Source of the DNA: Mycolicibacterium lutetiense
GTDB taxonomy: Bacteria > Actinomycetota > Actinomycetes > Mycobacteriales > Mycobacteriaceae
Length of the DNA stretch: 64,000 bases
Direction of reading: 5' to 3'
NCBI RefSeq assembly: GCF_017876775.1
Contig: NZ_JAGIOP010000002.1
Span: 1,426,001 to 1,490,000, forward strand
The position numbers were made by a program, and so were the translations under genes. Below, piece after piece: positions 61,319-64,000 of this stretch. Below the pieces are notes generated by a model that ran no database searches, was not told the DNA's origin, and saw only the letters and a program-made list of their open reading frames with translations. How positions within the stretch are numbered: the stretch's first letter is position 1; each line of letters opens with the position of its first letter.

Positions 61319-62209
61319 TCAGAAGACTACGGTCTGATTCCCGAACCGGATTACGCGGTCCTCACAGTGCCACAGCACCGCCCGCGACAACACCAGCCGT
61401 TCGACATCGGCACCCAGACGCCGTAGATCGCCGACTGAGTGCCGGTGGTCCACCCGGACCACGTCCTGCTCGATGATCGGGCCCTCATCGAGATCGCCGG
61501 TCACGTAATGCGCTGTTGCACCGACCAACTTGACGCCGCGTTCCTTGGCCCTGCGGTACGGCGCCGCGCCGATGAACGCCGGCAGGAACGAATGGTGGAT
61601 GTTGATCAGCGGGCAGCCCACGCCATCGAGGAACTCCGGGGTCAGAATCTGCATGTAGCGGGCCAGCACGACCAGATCGACGTTGCCGCGCAACAACTCC
61701 AGTAGTCGCTGCTCGGCTTCGGCCCGGTTGTCCGGCGTCGCGGGAACGTAGAGGAACGGCACACCGAACGCGCGCACCTGATCGGCGAGGTCGGGATGGT
61801 TCGAGACGACCATGACGACGGACATGTCGAGTTCGCCGCGCCGGTTGCGCCACAACAGGTCGAGCAGACAGTGGTCCTCGCGGGAGGCCATCAGCGCCAC
61901 GCGCTTGGGTTTGGAGGCCTCGGTAAGGCGGAAGTCCATCTCGAACGGCTCGGCCACCTGCCGCCTGAAATCGCGCTCGAGTTCGTCGCGCACCGCAGCC
62001 AGGCCCGGCAGATGGAAGATCGTGCGCTGAATGAAGGTGCCGCCGGACTGCTCGGTGGAGTGCTGATCCAACGACACGATGTTGGCACCGGCGCCGGTGA
62101 GGAAGCCGCTGATGGCCGCAACCAGACCGGGGCGGTCTCCACAACGCAACAACAGCCTGCCGACATCCCGGGCCGGCAGGGCAGATGTTTTCGGATATTC
62201 CTCGGTCAT
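61319..62209 (-). CDS. purU: formyltetrahydrofolate deformylase
   Basis: A 296-residue protein: N-terminal ACT domain (LLLRCGDRPGLVAAISGFLT), then a formyltransferase-like domain with NIHHSFLPAF (Asn/His) and HYVTGDLDEGPII (catalytic Asp). It hydrolyses 10-formyl-THF to formate and THF. ATG 62209 is chosen; a GTG two codons earlier (62215) has better spacing to GGGAGGG. The frame is open further upstream but without a ribosome site. Confidence 0.93.
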   Translation of the reverse strand: MTEEYPKTSALPARDVGRLLLRCGDRPGLVAAISGFLTGAGANIVSLDQHSTEQSGGTFIQRTIFHLPGLAAVRDELERDFRRQVAEPFEMDFRLTEASKPKRVALMASREDHCLLDLLWRNRRGELDMSVVMVVSNHPDLADQVRAFGVPFLYVPATPDNRAEAEQRLLELLRGNVDLVVLARYMQILTPEFLDGVGCPLINIHHSFLPAFIGAAPYRRAKERGVKLVGATAHYVTGDLDEGPIIEQDVVRVDHRHSVGDLRRLGADVERLVLSRAVLWHCEDRVIRFGNQTVVF

Positions 62210-62623
62210 CGACACCAGAATCTCATCCCTCCCCCGTCGGCGGGCACACGACCCGCCATTGCGTAGCGGATCCGCAAACCCATGAGGGGCTGGCTGAGAA
62301 CCGTCACAGCAAAATCCTGCGGCGCCGTCGGACGACCGCCCATTCGACATCAACATGAATTCATAATTTTTGCCATGCGCTCGCTCCGCACGCCTATTCG
62401 GCATCAATGGTGATTACCGAATTTGCCAGAATTGCACGGGTCGGTGCGTAAATCGGTGATCCCCCCGCAGAATTCATCCCGCGACCAGACAAGATTTCTC
62501 AGCTCGCTGGAATTCCACTGTGCGGCGGCGCAATACTCGTCACACGTATTCGCAACACCGTGCCACTCACCGAAATCAACCGTCCCTTCGGAAGGTACGG
62601 CTGACCGACGAAATGGATTCCAG
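62210..62623. other. intergenic region, divergent promoters
   Basis: A 414-base gap between purU and the GNAT-like gene. It is less GC-rich than its surroundings, with an AT-rich stretch near 62345-62370 (ATGAATTCATAATTTTTG). A minus-strand open frame (62404 to about 62600) would give a Cys-containing peptide, but no good start was seen. No riboswitch or tRNA could be supported. Presumably it holds promoters for both genes. Confidence 0.5.
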
Positions 62624-63379
62624 ATGACCGCTCCCCAACTCAATGCCGTCGACCGCCACAGCGTGACGTTGGACGAAAGCCCAACCTGGTGGGACCCCGA
62701 CAGTGAGTGCACGATCGTCGTGGCCCGCCCGCCCGCCGAGCGCGAACTGTGGAACGAATATGTCCGCGGAGCCGAGTCGAACTACCGCAAACACGGCGTG
62801 GAAAAGGCATTGGACCCGAAAGCGCTACGGACAGGCGCAGATACGGCGCTGTTCTGCGTCGGAATCAACAACTCCGGCCGGGTTGTCGGCGGCCTGCGCG
62901 CCAAGGGGCCCCACCGAAGCGTCGAAGAAAGCCACGCGATCGTCGAATGGAGCGGACAGCCCGCGCTCGACTCGGTGCGAAAAATGATCGCCGACCGCCT
63001 GCCCTTCGGAGTGGTCGAGATGAAGACCGCCTGGGTGGGTGATGACCCCGAACAGGGTCGCGCACTCACCGATTTGCTGGCCCGTATTCCGTTACATGCC
63101 ATGACGCTGCTGGACATTCAGTTCGCGATGGCCACCGCGGCGGCCTACGTCCTGAAACGTTGGTTGTCTTCGGGCGGCGTACTGGCGGCGAAGATCCCGG
63201 CGACTCCCTATCCGGACGATCGATACCAGACCAAGATGATGTGGTGGGACAGCACAACTTTCGCCAACCACGCCGATCCGGGCCAGCTGTCGCGCTACTT
63301 CGCCGAAGCCCAGCGAATCGGCGTGCATCTCCCCGCCGCCGGTGTTGACACCCTCACCTCCAGCGGAGCGCGACGATGA
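62624..63379 (+). CDS. unrecognised acyltransferase-like (GNAT/FeeM-like) protein
   Basis: A 251-residue protein I cannot name with certainty. ALFCVGINNSGRVVGGLRAK and VVEMKTAWV look like the central strands of a GNAT-type acyltransferase, and the C-terminal YPDDRYQTKMMWWD like the closing strand; N-acyl amino acid synthases (FeeM) are the nearest type I can suggest. No signal peptide or membrane segment. ATG 62624 is preferred over the open frame from 62423. It overlaps the ThiF-like gene by ATGA, so the two are made together. Confidence 0.55.
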   Translation: MTAPQLNAVDRHSVTLDESPTWWDPDSECTIVVARPPAERELWNEYVRGAESNYRKHGVEKALDPKALRTGADTALFCVGINNSGRVVGGLRAKGPHRSVEESHAIVEWSGQPALDSVRKMIADRLPFGVVEMKTAWVGDDPEQGRALTDLLARIPLHAMTLLDIQFAMATAAAYVLKRWLSSGGVLAAKIPATPYPDDRYQTKMMWWDSTTFANHADPGQLSRYFAEAQRIGVHLPAAGVDTLTSSGARR

Positions 63380-64000
63380 TCCCCGACTTGAGCGATCACA
63401 ATGACCCCGACCAATATCGAGCGATATTCGTCGGCCACGAAGGTCATTCGGGTAGCAACCTCGACCAACTGCGCCGGGATGCACGTATCACCGTCATCGA
63501 TGAATGCCGCCAACAGCAGGCTGCACTGCGCACGCTGGTGCCTGCGGTCGATACCGAAATGCTCGATGAGCCGACCCGGTGGGCGTACTACCCGTGGCGC
63601 CGCTGCCTGGTACATATTCTGGGGCCGGCCGCGTTCACTCGGCTACGCCTGGATCGCAACCGCAATCTGATCAGTGCCGACGAGCAGCGCCGCCTCTCGA
63701 GCCTGAAGATCGGGGTCATCGGCCTCAGCGTCGGCCATGCCATCGCCTACAACCTCGCCACCGAGGGACTGTGCGGCGAGATCCGGCTCACCGACTTCGA
63801 CGAACTGGAGTTGGCGAACCTCAACCGGGTCCCGGGCACCGTGTTCGACCTGGGCTTGAACAAGGCTGTGGTGGCCGCACGCCGGATCGCCGAGATCGAT
63901 CCGTATATCAAGGTTCGTATCGATCGCGACGGCGCAGTGGCCGGGTCCATCGATCAGTTCCTGCGTGGCCTCGACGTCGTCGTCGAGGAATGCGACTCGC
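63376..64000 (+). CDS. Rv1355c-like ThiF/E1-family protein, N-terminal part
   Basis: The first 208 residues, running off the window. After a ~105-residue lead with RWAYYPWRRCLVHILGP, a ThiF/MoeB/E1 Rossmann domain begins: KIGVIGLSVGHAIAYNL (GxSxG in place of GxGGxG), then LTDFDELELANLNRVPGT with the nucleotide-binding Asp and Asn-Arg, and NKAVVAARRIAEIDPY. The full-length family (M. tuberculosis Rv1355c, annotated MoeY) carries a nitroreductase-like domain after it, which is not in view. It probably adenylates a carboxylate. Confidence 0.8.
   Translation, partial: MIPDLSDHNDPDQYRAIFVGHEGHSGSNLDQLRRDARITVIDECRQQQAALRTLVPAVDTEMLDEPTRWAYYPWRRCLVHILGPAAFTRLRLDRNRNLISADEQRRLSSLKIGVIGLSVGHAIAYNLATEGLCGEIRLTDFDELELANLNRVPGTVFDLGLNKAVVAARRIAEIDPYIKVRIDRDGAVAGSIDQFLRGLDVVVEECDS

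Noticed and set aside
62279..62310. GGGGCTGGCTGAGA, which resembles part of a thiamine-pyrophosphate riboswitch.
   Set aside because: The remaining conserved parts of the THI element are missing and no thiamine gene follows.
62404..62712. Minus-strand open frame giving a Cys-containing peptide (CDEYC, FCGG, DPCNS) near the GNAT-like gene.
   Set aside because: Its ATG lies inside the opposite gene, no ribosome site was found, and its codon use is unlike the GC-rich third positions of the neighbours.

Overview
The window is high-GC DNA with closely packed, often stop/start-overlapping genes. It is dominated by acyl-CoA and ring-oxidation enzymes, F420-type luciferase-like oxidoreductases, a mycofactocin-type SDR, an HtdZ-like hydratase and an Rv1355c-like ThiF protein. 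Together these point to a mycobacterium, most likely an environmental, fast-growing (Mycolicibacterium-type) species. No rRNA, tRNA, insertion sequence, prophage or CRISPR array was seen.

Layout. (1) 1-4732: the start of a kinase-like gene, its divergent TetR neighbour with a palindromic operator, then a minus-strand hydrolase / Baeyer-Villiger monooxygenase / epimerase operon. (2) 4771-31888: a large catabolic gene set. It holds an F420-type oxidoreductase, a KshA-like Rieske oxygenase, an isochorismatase-fold protein without its usual catalytic residues, two FadD-type CoA ligases, two aldehyde dehydrogenases, SDRs, a P450, a molybdopterin oxidoreductase, a DUF35/thiolase-like pair, three amidohydrolase-2 proteins, an epoxide-hydrolase-like protein, a two-gene acyl-CoA dehydrogenase pair, two crotonases and a DapA-like lyase. 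It is punctuated by copies of one palindrome, ACTGTAA-N3-TTACAGT, and carries two paralogous TetR genes. I read it as one regulon for breakdown of an unidentified cyclic compound. (3) 32005-37283: lipase, SDR, diiron protein, monooxygenase and MerR, reminiscent of the M. tuberculosis mymA/lipR/sadH locus, with its own operator. (4) 37270-46973: thiolase, crotonase and FadR-type regulator facing an operon of three crotonases and three AMP-forming ligases. (5) 46970-49781: TetR with a palindrome, then SDR, luciferase-like oxidoreductase and NTF2-like protein. (6) 49778-58483: CoA-transferase, FCD regulator, two acyl-CoA dehydrogenases, thiolase, FabG-like SDR, mycofactocin-type SDR and an AMP ligase with an apparent one-base frameshift near its end. 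(7) 58475-62209: hydrolase, flavin monooxygenase, htdZ-like hydratase and purU. (8) 62624-64000: an unrecognised GNAT-like protein translationally coupled to an Rv1355c-like ThiF/E1 protein that runs off the window.

The shared chemistry is side-chain or ring activation by monooxygenases, CoA ligation, and beta-oxidation or aldol/hydrolytic cleavage, arranged in several separately regulated modules. The strongest new signals are the shared operator of region 2, the coupled pair at the right edge, the degenerate isochorismatase-fold protein, and the frameshift at 58396-58399.
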